Assembly (NCBI GenBank): GCA_947176445.1
Contig: CAMWQK010000002.1
Location: 1 to 16,533 of the forward strand
Direction: 5' to 3'
DNA length: 16,533 nucleotides
Source of the DNA: an uncultured Clostridia bacterium
Lineage (GTDB): Bacteria; Bacillota; Clostridia; Christensenellales; Borkfalkiaceae
Positions within the stretch are counted from its first letter, which is position 1. The number at the start of each line of letters is the position of its first letter. Positions 6,433 to 13,066 of this stretch are shown piece after piece. The position numbers were made by a program, and so were the translations under genes. Below the pieces are notes generated by a model. It made no database searches. It saw only the letters and a program-made list of their open reading frames with translations, and was not told the DNA's origin.

Positions 6433-8742
6433 TTACTGTTTGTCGAACGTAAATTCAATGTCGGGCTGTTCGCTGCCACTGATGAATTGCAGGAAGATTT
6501 TCTGTCCTTCGTTGAGTCTTACAAGGATCTTGTGTGCATCGGTGTTTCCCGACGTGCCGCGCGTCTCGCCGAGATCGGTAACATAGGCAATATCGTTCTC
6601 GTCGTAGTAGGTGATTTGAACTATGTCGCCGTTTGCATTCGTCGCGTCGGCAAGGGCAAACTCATAGATGCCGCTACTCTCTACGGTATAGGTTGCCCAG
6701 AAGGAAAGGGATCCTCCTTCACTCTGTACGCAAGTGATCGACTGCTGTCCGAGAGTAATGTCGACTGCGGTGCCTTGACTCGAACCGGGCTCTGCGATAT
6801 TCTCGGTCACGGTGAACGCATAGCTGCCCGCGCTTGCCGCAGTGAAGTAGAAGGGCGTTCTCAGATCGATGGTCGTGAGTGTGACGCTGAGCGGCTTATT
6901 CGTCGCAGCTGTCTCGTTCACGGCAGGGGCCGCGCCGTCGGCAACGAGCGTCAATCCCGTACTCGAAGAGGAAATCGTGACGCCCTCTGCGCCTGCGGGG
7001 AGCTTCTCGGGATCGATACGGTACCACATCTTGTCGTTTGCCGCTGCGATCGTGACGTTTACGGGCGTCTCGCTGCACACGAGTTCGAGGGGGTTATTCA
7101 TAACGCCGCCAAGCACGCGAAGGGAGAAACTTGCGCACTGCTGGTCGGCATTGCATACCACGGAGAAGGTATACGTTGCTAATTTTTCCTTGACGATGGG
7201 AACGTTGACGGAGCTGTTCTCCGCTACCGTATAGCTGCTCGTTCCGTCGCTGATCGTAAGACCTGCCGTGGAAGAGGTGAGCGCAACGGCATCGCTGTCG
7301 AGATTGCTGGTGAGGTTGAGTTTGTAATAGACGCGGGTATTTGCGGAAATAAAGAGTTTCTGCGTGCCGAAGTCGATCTCGATGGGGTTTTCTGCCGTAC
7401 TGCCGGCGGGGCTTTGCACCGTCTTATACGTACCGCAGGCGAACATCCAGCCGTATTCATCCGTGACGGACAGTCTGTGGTCTTCGATCCACGCTTTGTT
7501 GGCTCTTGCAAACAGCGCGAGGAAGTCTTTGAGTTCGTCGTTTACAGGGTAGAAGCCCTCGTTGTTCGATACGGCTTTGTAGGCGCGGACGAAGTCGTGA
7601 TAGTTGTCCTTGAACGTTTCGCCGTCGGTGAACGTGAGGTTACTTGCAAGTTCCTGACCGATCTCGTCGAAGTCGATCTCGTACAATCTCGTACCGTCGA
7701 GATTTTCTCCTCTGACGGGCGCGTCGAGCGCCGCCCAGATGAGCGCGCCGTCTTCGGTATAATAGTAACCGTCGCTGTGCTTGACTGCCTTCGTCCGCCC
7801 GTCGGGGAACAGCCAGTCAATCTTATCGTTTACCTTGTTGCTTGCGGCGATATTGCAGGGCGAGCCGAAGGGCAAAGGCGTTTCGGCGGGCTGTACGTTA
7901 TTTGTGGGCAGGAATACGGGCGCCTCATATTCGCCCGTGCGCGTGATGATGAGGCGGTAATCCGCGGGCGCGGTGATATTCTTTGCCGAAATTCCGAAGA
8001 AGTAGAATGCCGCGCTTTGGATAATGTGCTCATCCGTGACTTCGATCGTATAGGAGAAGTTCTTGTTCGTCTCGCTGATGTCGTCCGCCTTGTATTGGGG
8101 ATCGTCATGGATGTAGATGACCTGCGTGCTGCCGGGGTATTGCTGGAACGTCGTATCCGTCGTGCCCTCGGTGAACAGGGTGTAAATGCCCGATTTGGTG
8201 GGATGGAACAGATAGTATACCGTCGTGTCCGCGTTTGCCACGGTGCCTTCGTATACGCCCGCGTCTACCTCATAGCCCTTGTATTCGGAAGGAACGAACC
8301 GCTTGATGTCGGGATTGAGAATGTCCTCAAGATATACTGCCGTCCCGTCGCCGCTCAGGGGCGTTTTTAAGTCGTAGGAGAGGGTAATGTTTGCCGTCTT
8401 GGCTGCGGGCGTCACGCAGATAGGTCCTGCGGGCATGAGATAGTAGTCGGGGAAACCCGTAACATAGATGTTGCAGGTCACCTCGCTGTCAAACGAGAAG
8501 GTCGCCTTTCCCTCGCTGTCCACCTTTACGCTCTGCGTCTTTTCGCCCTCGACCCCGTTTGTAACGGGTGCGAGCTGCACCTCAAGGTCGGGCAATACGC
8601 TTCCGTCGGGCAGTTTGACGGTAACGGTATAGTCAAATACGGTGGGCTGCGGATCTCCGCCGCAGGCATAGAGGGCAAGCCCGCACGTTACGGTGAGCGC
8701 AGAGGCGCAGACCGCGGTGAGTGCTTTCCGAACAGATTTCAT
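6433..8742 (-). CDS. Large modular lipoprotein (769 residues), function unknown
   Basis: It has a lipoprotein signal peptide with lipobox LYAC (acylated Cys27), so the protein is anchored outside the membrane. A prealbumin/CnaB-like beta domain lies at about 36-122 (YTVTVKLPDGS, later VDSEGKATF). A PPC-like beta-sandwich at about 165-270 has VYYLFHPTKSGIYTLF. An unrecognised module at about 318-440 has DGYYYTEDGALIWA, EGFYPV and NKAWIE; it recurs twice in the 1010-residue lipoprotein upstream. Three more beta-sandwich repeats form the C terminus, starting near 447, 545 and 653, each opening with a Gly-rich turn and NP or TA plus an I/V/L-rich strand. No catalytic motif is seen; binding or adhesion is plausible but not shown. 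The ribosome site is GGAGGT, 7 nt before the ATG. The gene has its own promoter and a bidirectional terminator, so it is monocistronic. Confidence 0.8.
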   Translation of the reverse strand: MKSVRKALTAVCASALTVTCGLALYACGGDPQPTVFDYTVTVKLPDGSVLPDLEVQLAPVTNGVEGEKTQSVKVDSEGKATFSFDSEVTCNIYVTGFPDYYLMPAGPICVTPAAKTANITLSYDLKTPLSGDGTAVYLEDILNPDIKRFVPSEYKGYEVDAGVYEGTVANADTTVYYLFHPTKSGIYTLFTEGTTDTTFQQYPGSTQVIYIHDDPQYKADDISETNKNFSYTIEVTDEHIIQSAAFYFFGISAKNITAPADYRLIITRTGEYEAPVFLPTNNVQPAETPLPFGSPCNIAASNKVNDKIDWLFPDGRTKAVKHSDGYYYTEDGALIWAALDAPVRGENLDGTRLYEIDFDEIGQELASNLTFTDGETFKDNYHDFVRAYKAVSNNEGFYPVNDELKDFLALFARANKAWIEDHRLSVTDEYGWMFACGTYKTVQSPAGSTAENPIEIDFGTQKLFISANTRVYYKLNLTSNLDSDAVALTSSTAGLTISDGTSSYTVAENSSVNVPIVKEKLATYTFSVVCNADQQCASFSLRVLGGVMNNPLELVCSETPVNVTIAAANDKMWYRIDPEKLPAGAEGVTISSSSTGLTLVADGAAPAVNETAATNKPLSVTLTTIDLRTPFYFTAASAGSYAFTVTENIAEPGSSQGTAVDITLGQQSITCVQSEGGSLSFWATYTVESSGIYEFALADATNANGDIVQITYYDENDIAYVTDLGETRGTSGNTDAHKILVRLNEGQKIFLQFISGSEQPDIEFTFDKQ

Positions 8743-8760
8743 ATTGAGTACCTCCAGATT

Positions 8761-8781
8761 ACCGTATCAACGAGATACGGT
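8761..8781 (-). promoter_or_regulatory. 5'-terminal hairpin in the leader of the 769-residue lipoprotein mRNA
   Basis: An 8-bp perfect stem, ACCGTATC (8761-8768) with GATACGGT (8774-8781), has a 5-nt loop. The promoter places the transcription start near 8782, so the mRNA would begin almost directly with this hairpin. Such 5'-end stems can protect mRNA from decay (inference). Confidence 0.5.
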
Positions 8782-8788
8782 ATACGAA

Positions 8789-8817
8789 ATTATACCACAA
8801 ACACAGCAAAAAATCAA
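8789..8817 (-). promoter_or_regulatory. Sigma-A promoter of the 769-residue lipoprotein gene
   Basis: On the minus strand the -35 is TTGATT (8812-8817), the spacer is 17 bp and the -10 is a perfect TATAAT (8789-8794). Confidence 0.87.
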
Positions 8818-8875
8818 CCGCTTATAATGTATAATTATAAATTTCCCCGAATGGAAAAAATTTAATGGGGCGCAA

Positions 8876-8909
8876 AGAAAAACCCCGTCCTGCGATTTGC
8901 AGGGCGGGG
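8876..8909 (-). terminator. Rho-independent terminator of the two-gene lipoprotein operon
   Basis: An 11-bp stem with one G-T pairing, 8883-8893 with 8899-8909 and a 5-nt loop, is followed on the minus strand by a T-rich tract (TTTTTCTTT). Confidence 0.87.
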
Positions 8910-8928
8910 GAGTTTGTTTGTGTAGCGA

Positions 8929-9333
8929 TTACTCTTTCACGAGCGTGATCGTCACAACTTTATTGTTGGGTCCTACGTTGACAACCGTGTAGGTGTGTCC
9001 TGTGGGAAGCCCCATAATGTGAATTGCATACGTCTTTCCGTCGTCGTCGAACGCGTATTTGCCGTTTGCGTCTACGGGCACGGGCATGTTGCACGATTCG
9101 AGACGGTCGTCCTCATCGGGATTTGCGGGAGCGGGATCGTTCTCACGCCCATCCTTAAAGACGCAGGTCTGAACCATGACGCCCGTAGCAGCCGAACCGT
9201 CGGGCATTTTTACGTATACCGCGTATCCCGTCTCCGTGGGTTCGTCCTCGCCGCAGGCGAAGAGGGTGAAGCAAGCGATGATGCTGACCATGAGCACCAG
9301 AAGCAGTGAAAGTTTCTTTGCAACAGATTTCAT
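8929..9333 (-). CDS. Small lipoprotein with a single prealbumin-like domain
   Basis: This 134-residue protein has a lipoprotein signal peptide with lipobox LFAC (Cys27). It continues into one beta domain: YAVYVKMPDGSAATGVMVQ (about 38-56), then VDANGKYAF (88-95) and IHIMGLPTGHTY (104-115). The domain is clearly related to the N-terminal domain of the 769-residue lipoprotein (VKLPDGS, VDSEGK, VTGFP), and the signal peptides also match (MKSVxK). It begins 24 bp after the stop of the 1010-residue TlpA-type lipoprotein with its own GGAGGT ribosome site, and a terminator follows, so the two form an operon. An acidic, Pro/Asn-rich loop at about 60-80 separates the strands. No enzymatic motif is seen. 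It looks like a minimal, one-domain member of the cluster. Confidence 0.78.
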   Translation of the reverse strand: MKSVAKKLSLLLVLMVSIIACFTLFACGEDEPTETGYAVYVKMPDGSAATGVMVQTCVFKDGRENDPAPANPDEDDRLESCNMPVPVDANGKYAFDDDGKTYAIHIMGLPTGHTYTVVNVGPNNKVVTITLVKE

Positions 9334-9357
9334 AATATTAACCTCCGTATGATTTGA

Positions 9358-12300
9358 TTATTCGGTCGGACCGATGTGCTGGTAATAGTAAGCGAGCATC
9401 AGCCAGGTGTTGGGCATGAACACGCCGATTCCGTAGAACGTCGTGTAGATCTGCAGGATGTTTACAAGCTCCGCCGTTGCGGGGATGCAACCTTTGAGGT
9501 TGGGATCGGTCGCCGTGCTCACCGTCGCCATTGCCTGATCGCGGTAATCCTGCATTTTTTGCGTGTAATCCTTGCCGGGAACCGTGATGATCTGTCCGTC
9601 GTTTGCGAAGTCCTCGATCTGGAAGGAACCCGAAGTGTAATGGATGAAATCGAACGTAGGCGCTACGAGCGGACCGTTTTCGGTGACCATGTGCGTCATA
9701 TTGTCGATATCAACGAGGTATTGCAGCGCCTGATCGGCAGTGTAATAGGTGCCGTTTCCGAAGTCGATATAGATCATGCCGCCCTTTTCGCCGTTCGCCT
9801 TCTTCTGATAGAAGCGGTCCTCGTTCTTGTCGTAGATATACTCGATCGAGGGGAGATAGATGTCTCCGGTCGCATTGCCCTCTTCATCGACTGTCGTCGT
9901 GTAGAAGCCTACGGAAGCGTGATACCAGACGTCCTTCTCCTCGCCGTCGTAGGTGACTTTGAAGTTGTACGTTCCGACGTTCTCGCTGTTGCTAAACGTC
10001 GTTCTCAAATAGTAGCGGTGACCCGCAGTGAGGTAGATGGAGAGGATGAAGTCATACTCAACGTCGTTCTGCGCGTTCATGTCGTTTACGATCATGAGTT
10101 CTTTGGGCTGAACGAAGTTCCCGTCCTCTTCCTCGATCCAGGCGAACGTCTCCATGCCCTGCATATCGACCTTTTCGCCGTAGACGTAGCGATCGCCGAA
10201 GGACTGGAAGGTGTATACGCCGCTGACCTCGGGCACGAAGTAATAGTAGAAGCCGCGCGGGTTGAGCATCTTATACACGTTGACCGTGTTGGATTCCACC
10301 GCCGTCGTTTCGGGATCGTCCAAAACGATCTCGATCGCCGAATGCGTCGTGATGGCGAGGGTGGGATCGGAAACCTGCTCCTCCGTGCCGTAGGGGGCGT
10401 AGTAGCAGCAGAATTCAAGCCACGCCTTGGGATTGACTGCCTTTTCGGATTCCGTCGCGTGTTTTGCCGCAAGCGCATTCATGAGCTTTTGCAGAAGCTC
10501 CGTAACGGGGAAGCAACCCTCGATGTCGGAAGCCTGCGCGCGGTTTGCAAAGTATTCGCCCACTTCGGAGTAGTCCTTCAAACCGTCGCCGATGTCAACG
10601 ATAAGCTGACCGAGATAGACGTAGTTCCAGAAGGAGTTATCCTCGCTGTACTGCGTTCTGCCCGTGAGATTTGCAAGCAGAAGGGGTCCGTTCACGCTGC
10701 CTACGTGGTAGTAGCCGTCTTCCTGATTGAGTACGACGGTCTCGTATTTTGCATAGACGCCCGTTGTCGCATCGCGCTCGCCCGTTGCAACGTCGCGCTG
10801 AACGTAGAAGGCGTGCTCGACTTCCGTCTCCTTGACAAGGCGGATGTTCTTGATGGTCACGCGGTCGCTGCCGACGTCGTTGCTCGTATCCTTCTGATAG
10901 AGGAGACCGATGTTGTGCGTGCCCGGCGTATCGAATACGTGCGCGTAGCAGATCTCCCACTCTTCTTGGCTGATGCCCGTAATGGTGCGCGCAAACTTTC
11001 TGTCGGTGACAACATACAGAATATCTCTGCCTGCTTCCGTCTCCGCATGGAAGTCGAAGGCGACAGCCGTTCTCTTGTTTGCAATGTCCTCCTCCGTGAT
11101 CGTAACGTCGAAGTACATGATCGCATAGGAGTAGGGGTGCAGGGTGTTGCCGGGGTAGACGGACTTTCCGTCTTCCGAAACCAGCCAGGGCCATGCGTAC
11201 TTATCTTTTTCCTTATCTTCCCAGAAGTAGGTGAATTCGCTGCCTTCCGCCGTCGCCGCTGCGGCAATGTCCTCAACCGCAGGATTGGGAATATCCGGTT
11301 CGACGCGTTGGGGTGTGGGATCGGGGTTGGGCTCGGGATTCGGATCGGGTTCGGGCGGAACGTAGTCGTCCGCAGTGTATTGCTCGAACAGATCCGTCCA
11401 GTCCTTTTCGCTCGTGATGGAGCCGGAGTGAATGTAGGCGCAGACGCCGTAGCGGTCGATGACGACCGTCGTCGGAATGGAGCCGGAGAAGCTCACCATC
11501 GAGGTGATGCCGACCGAATCGCTCATCATGGGGAATACAAGCCCTCTCGACGCCTTTGTCTGTGCAACGGCAGTCGCGCCGTCGTAACTCGAGATCGCGA
11601 GCATCTCCATGCCGCGCTCCTTGAAAGCCTCGTCGGTTTCCACCTTGGTCTGCCAGCCACGATAAGCGGCGTTGAGGTAGGGGAACTCGCTCATGCAGGG
11701 ACCGCACCAGGTCGCCCAGAAGTTGAGGAACACCGCTCTGTTCTCCTGGAGCAGTTCGGAGAGCTGATATGTCTCGTCGTCTACCGTATAGGTGAAGTCG
11801 TAGAGAACGTCGCCCACGCGGTACCGCGTGCCCTGCGGTGCGGTTCCTAAGATGACGGACGATTCAAGGCGAATGGTGAAGTTCTTGTTACTTGCGCCCG
11901 AAGTATACGATTCCTCGCAGTGGTAGCCCGCGGGAAGGTTGGAAAGCGTCACGGTATACGCCGCGGGATCGAGCATAAAGCCCGCAACACCGTCGGCATT
12001 GGTCGATGCGCGCGTCTCCTTTCCGCTTGCGTCCTTCAACGTGACGTACACGTCTTTGAGTCCGAAGCCGCCGAGCGACGTGACCGTAACGGTAAAGCGG
12101 TAATTTTCGATGGGAATGACTGTGGTTCCGCCCGAGTATGCGCCGCCGCACTTGTCGCACTTGCCGTCGTTGTTGGTATCCACGTGCGTGCCGCCGTTGG
12201 GGCAGGCGTTCGGATCGGGCATCGCCGTTTCGCACTTATCGCAGATGCCGTCACCGTTGCTGTCAACGTGCGTACCGTCGGCGCAGGGATTGTTTTCGGG

Positions 12301-12390
12301 GTCATCGCATGCGGCAAGACCGAAAGGCACGGTCACCGCAAGCGATGCCGCAATGCCCGTGAGCAGAAACATGCGTAATCCTTTTTTCAT
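9358..12390 (-). CDS. TlpA-type thioredoxin fusion lipoprotein (1010 residues)
   Basis: The lipobox LAAC gives Cys28, so the protein is membrane-anchored and extracytoplasmic. Two HVDxNxDGxCDKC repeats follow (41-53 and 69-81), each a Ca-loop-like Asp cluster fused to Cys pairs. A prealbumin-like beta domain spans about 97-176. A TlpA/AhpC-TSA thioredoxin domain (about 190-340) has FWATWCGPC with redox cysteines 229 and 232 and the cis-proline motif SIPTT (Pro306). A Pro/Asp/Glu linker (344-362) leads to a jelly-roll-like beta domain (about 385-520). An unrecognised module then appears twice, at about 553-670 and 850-1010, separated by a PPC-like beta domain with YYYFVPEVSGVYTF (715-728). TlpA proteins are thiol-disulfide reductases outside the membrane; no CcdA-type electron donor is encoded nearby. 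The ribosome site is AGGAGGT. It is co-transcribed with the 134-residue lipoprotein. Confidence 0.85.
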   Translation of the reverse strand: MKKGLRMFLLTGIAASLAVTVPFGLAACDDPENNPCADGTHVDSNGDGICDKCETAMPDPNACPNGGTHVDTNNDGKCDKCGGAYSGGTTVIPIENYRFTVTVTSLGGFGLKDVYVTLKDASGKETRASTNADGVAGFMLDPAAYTVTLSNLPAGYHCEESYTSGASNKNFTIRLESSVILGTAPQGTRYRVGDVLYDFTYTVDDETYQLSELLQENRAVFLNFWATWCGPCMSEFPYLNAAYRGWQTKVETDEAFKERGMEMLAISSYDGATAVAQTKASRGLVFPMMSDSVGITSMVSFSGSIPTTVVIDRYGVCAYIHSGSITSEKDWTDLFEQYTADDYVPPEPDPNPEPNPDPTPQRVEPDIPNPAVEDIAAAATAEGSEFTYFWEDKEKDKYAWPWLVSEDGKSVYPGNTLHPYSYAIMYFDVTITEEDIANKRTAVAFDFHAETEAGRDILYVVTDRKFARTITGISQEEWEICYAHVFDTPGTHNIGLLYQKDTSNDVGSDRVTIKNIRLVKETEVEHAFYVQRDVATGERDATTGVYAKYETVVLNQEDGYYHVGSVNGPLLLANLTGRTQYSEDNSFWNYVYLGQLIVDIGDGLKDYSEVGEYFANRAQASDIEGCFPVTELLQKLMNALAAKHATESEKAVNPKAWLEFCCYYAPYGTEEQVSDPTLAITTHSAIEIVLDDPETTAVESNTVNVYKMLNPRGFYYYFVPEVSGVYTFQSFGDRYVYGEKVDMQGMETFAWIEEEDGNFVQPKELMIVNDMNAQNDVEYDFILSIYLTAGHRYYLRTTFSNSENVGTYNFKVTYDGEEKDVWYHASVGFYTTTVDEEGNATGDIYLPSIEYIYDKNEDRFYQKKANGEKGGMIYIDFGNGTYYTADQALQYLVDIDNMTHMVTENGPLVAPTFDFIHYTSGSFQIEDFANDGQIITVPGKDYTQKMQDYRDQAMATVSTATDPNLKGCIPATAELVNILQIYTTFYGIGVFMPNTWLMLAYYYQHIGPTE

Positions 12391-12458
12391 AATAAAACCT
12401 CCTGTTCATTGTATAAAAACAGTATAAAATCAAAATTATTTGATATTTATAGATAACT

Positions 12459-12487
12459 ATTATAACATAGCGGTGCATAAAACGCAA
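12459..12487 (-). promoter_or_regulatory. Sigma-A promoter of the TlpA lipoprotein operon
   Basis: On the minus strand an extended -10 TGTTATAAT has TATAAT at 12459-12464. A weak -35 TTGCGT (12482-12487) lies 17 bp upstream. The leader is about 60 nt. Confidence 0.75.
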
Positions 12488-12659
12488 GCGGAAAAGACTT
12501 CCAAATGTAAAAATCCTTATAAGGGATATATAAAATTCGAATAACGGGTATAAATGCACCTTATAGACGAATCGATTACGAGGGAGCGTTCCAACAATAA
12601 AATTGATACAAATCCGCTCTGAAAATACATTTTTATTTCAAATTCTGCAAAAATTCCGC
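12488..12659. other. AT-rich spacer between divergent transcription units
   Basis: I see no gene or RNA here. It separates the leftward lipoprotein operon promoter from the rightward tRNA promoter. A short CCTTATAAGG palindrome lies near 12513, and an A/T-rich stretch directly before the tRNA -35 box could act as an UP element. Confidence 0.4.
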
Positions 12660-12688
12660 TTGACAGTTTCACCGTTTTACGATATAAT
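12660..12688 (+). promoter_or_regulatory. Perfect consensus sigma-A promoter of the tRNA-Gly locus
   Basis: TTGACA (12660-12665), 17 bp, TATAAT (12683-12688): both hexamers and the spacing are ideal. The predicted start is near 12695, giving a transcript that covers the broken tRNA copy and the intact tRNA. Confidence 0.9.
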
Positions 12689-12719
12689 AAACACACATTT
12701 GATAAATTGTGCGCAAGTT

Positions 12720-12940
12720 GAGCCGCAGCACGGCGAACAAATCAACTGAATATGCAGGAATCGCCCGAGCGTTGGCGTCAGCTTCCCAAGCTGATTTAGG
12801 CGGAGTTCGTGCGAAGCCATCGAGCCGCAACGCGGCGAAGATACTCCCGTTTCCAAACGGGAGGCGAATAAATCAACCGAATATGCAGGAATCGCCTAGC
12901 GGTATGGCGTCAGCTTCCCAAGCTGATTCCGGCGGGTTCG
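12720..12940 (+). repeat. Imperfect tandem duplication of the tRNA-Gly region
   Basis: Unit A (12720-12809) and unit B (12822-12940) share GAGCCGCA(G/A)C(A/G)CGGCGAA, then AAATCAAC(T/C)GAATAT, then the tRNA body through the T arm. Unit B carries an extra 30 bp (about 12840-12869) that forms a hairpin, CTCCCGTTT-CC-AAACGGGAG (12844-12863). Its left half (12843-12854) is identical to the 3' T-arm and acceptor stretch of the intact tRNA (12941-12952). Confidence 0.75.
12754..12809 (+). pseudogene. Truncated tRNA-Gly copy
   Basis: The 5' acceptor strand GCAGGAA, the D stem and the whole anticodon arm (TCAGC-TTCCCAA-GCTGA) match the intact tRNA downstream. The D loop lacks the GG pair, the T stem is altered, and no matching 3' acceptor strand or CCA follows. 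It cannot fold as a complete tRNA. It is transcribed from the same promoter as the intact gene. Confidence 0.75.
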
Positions 12941-12959
12941 ACTCCCGTTTCCTGCTCCA
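12885..12959 (+). tRNA. tRNA-Gly (anticodon CCC)
   Basis: The 75-nt gene folds as a complete cloverleaf. The acceptor pairs GCAGGAA with TTCCTGC. The D arm GCC...GGC contains the GG of the D loop. The anticodon arm is TCAGC-TTCCCAA-GCTGA with anticodon CCC, and the T arm is CGGG-TTCGACT-CCCG. A discriminator T precedes an encoded CCA. It reads GGG glycine codons. A strong terminator follows immediately. Confidence 0.95.
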
Positions 12960-12991
12960 AAAAAACAGCACTCATTTAGGTGCTGTTTTTT
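12960..12991 (+). terminator. Rho-independent terminator after tRNA-Gly
   Basis: The stem CAGCAC (12966-12971) with GTGCTG (12980-12985), extended by A6/T6, has an 8-nt loop. It ends in six Ts. The A-run starts right after the tRNA CCA. Confidence 0.93.
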
Positions 12992-13010
12992 ACAAATTTC
13001 CCCAATGCTA

Positions 13011-13039
13011 TTGCCAATTATCCGATCCTGTGCTATAAT
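13011..13039 (+). promoter_or_regulatory. Sigma-A promoter of the zinc-ribbon membrane protein gene
   Basis: The -35 is TTGCCA (13011-13016), the spacer is 17 bp and the -10 is an extended TGC-TATAAT (TATAAT at 13034-13039). The leader is about 20 nt. Confidence 0.87.
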
Positions 13040-13066
13040 GTAACAAATCAAAAGAGAGGAGTGAAT

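Noticed and set aside
9376..11850. Long 824-residue open frame antisense to the TlpA lipoprotein gene
   Set aside because: It lacks a ribosome site and recognisable domains and is rich in Val, Arg, Ile and Asp, as expected from reading the complement of a GC-biased gene. The opposite strand has a lipobox, a CxxC active site and a strong ribosome site.
12144..12270. Dockerin-type cellulosome domain in the TlpA lipoprotein
   Set aside because: The Asp/Asn loops recall dockerin, but the units are too short, are joined by cysteines, and lack the helix that follows a dockerin loop.
12754..12809. A functional non-proteinogenic tRNA-Gly (a type used for cell-wall peptide bridges, with altered D loop)
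   Set aside because: The altered D loop was suggestive, but there is no 3' acceptor strand and no CCA, so it cannot be charged as a normal tRNA.
12695..12884. T-box riboswitch specific for glycine
   Set aside because: No T-box sequence or antiterminator pair is present, and the downstream gene is a tRNA, not an amino-acid gene. The specifier-like stem is explained by the duplicated tRNA arm.
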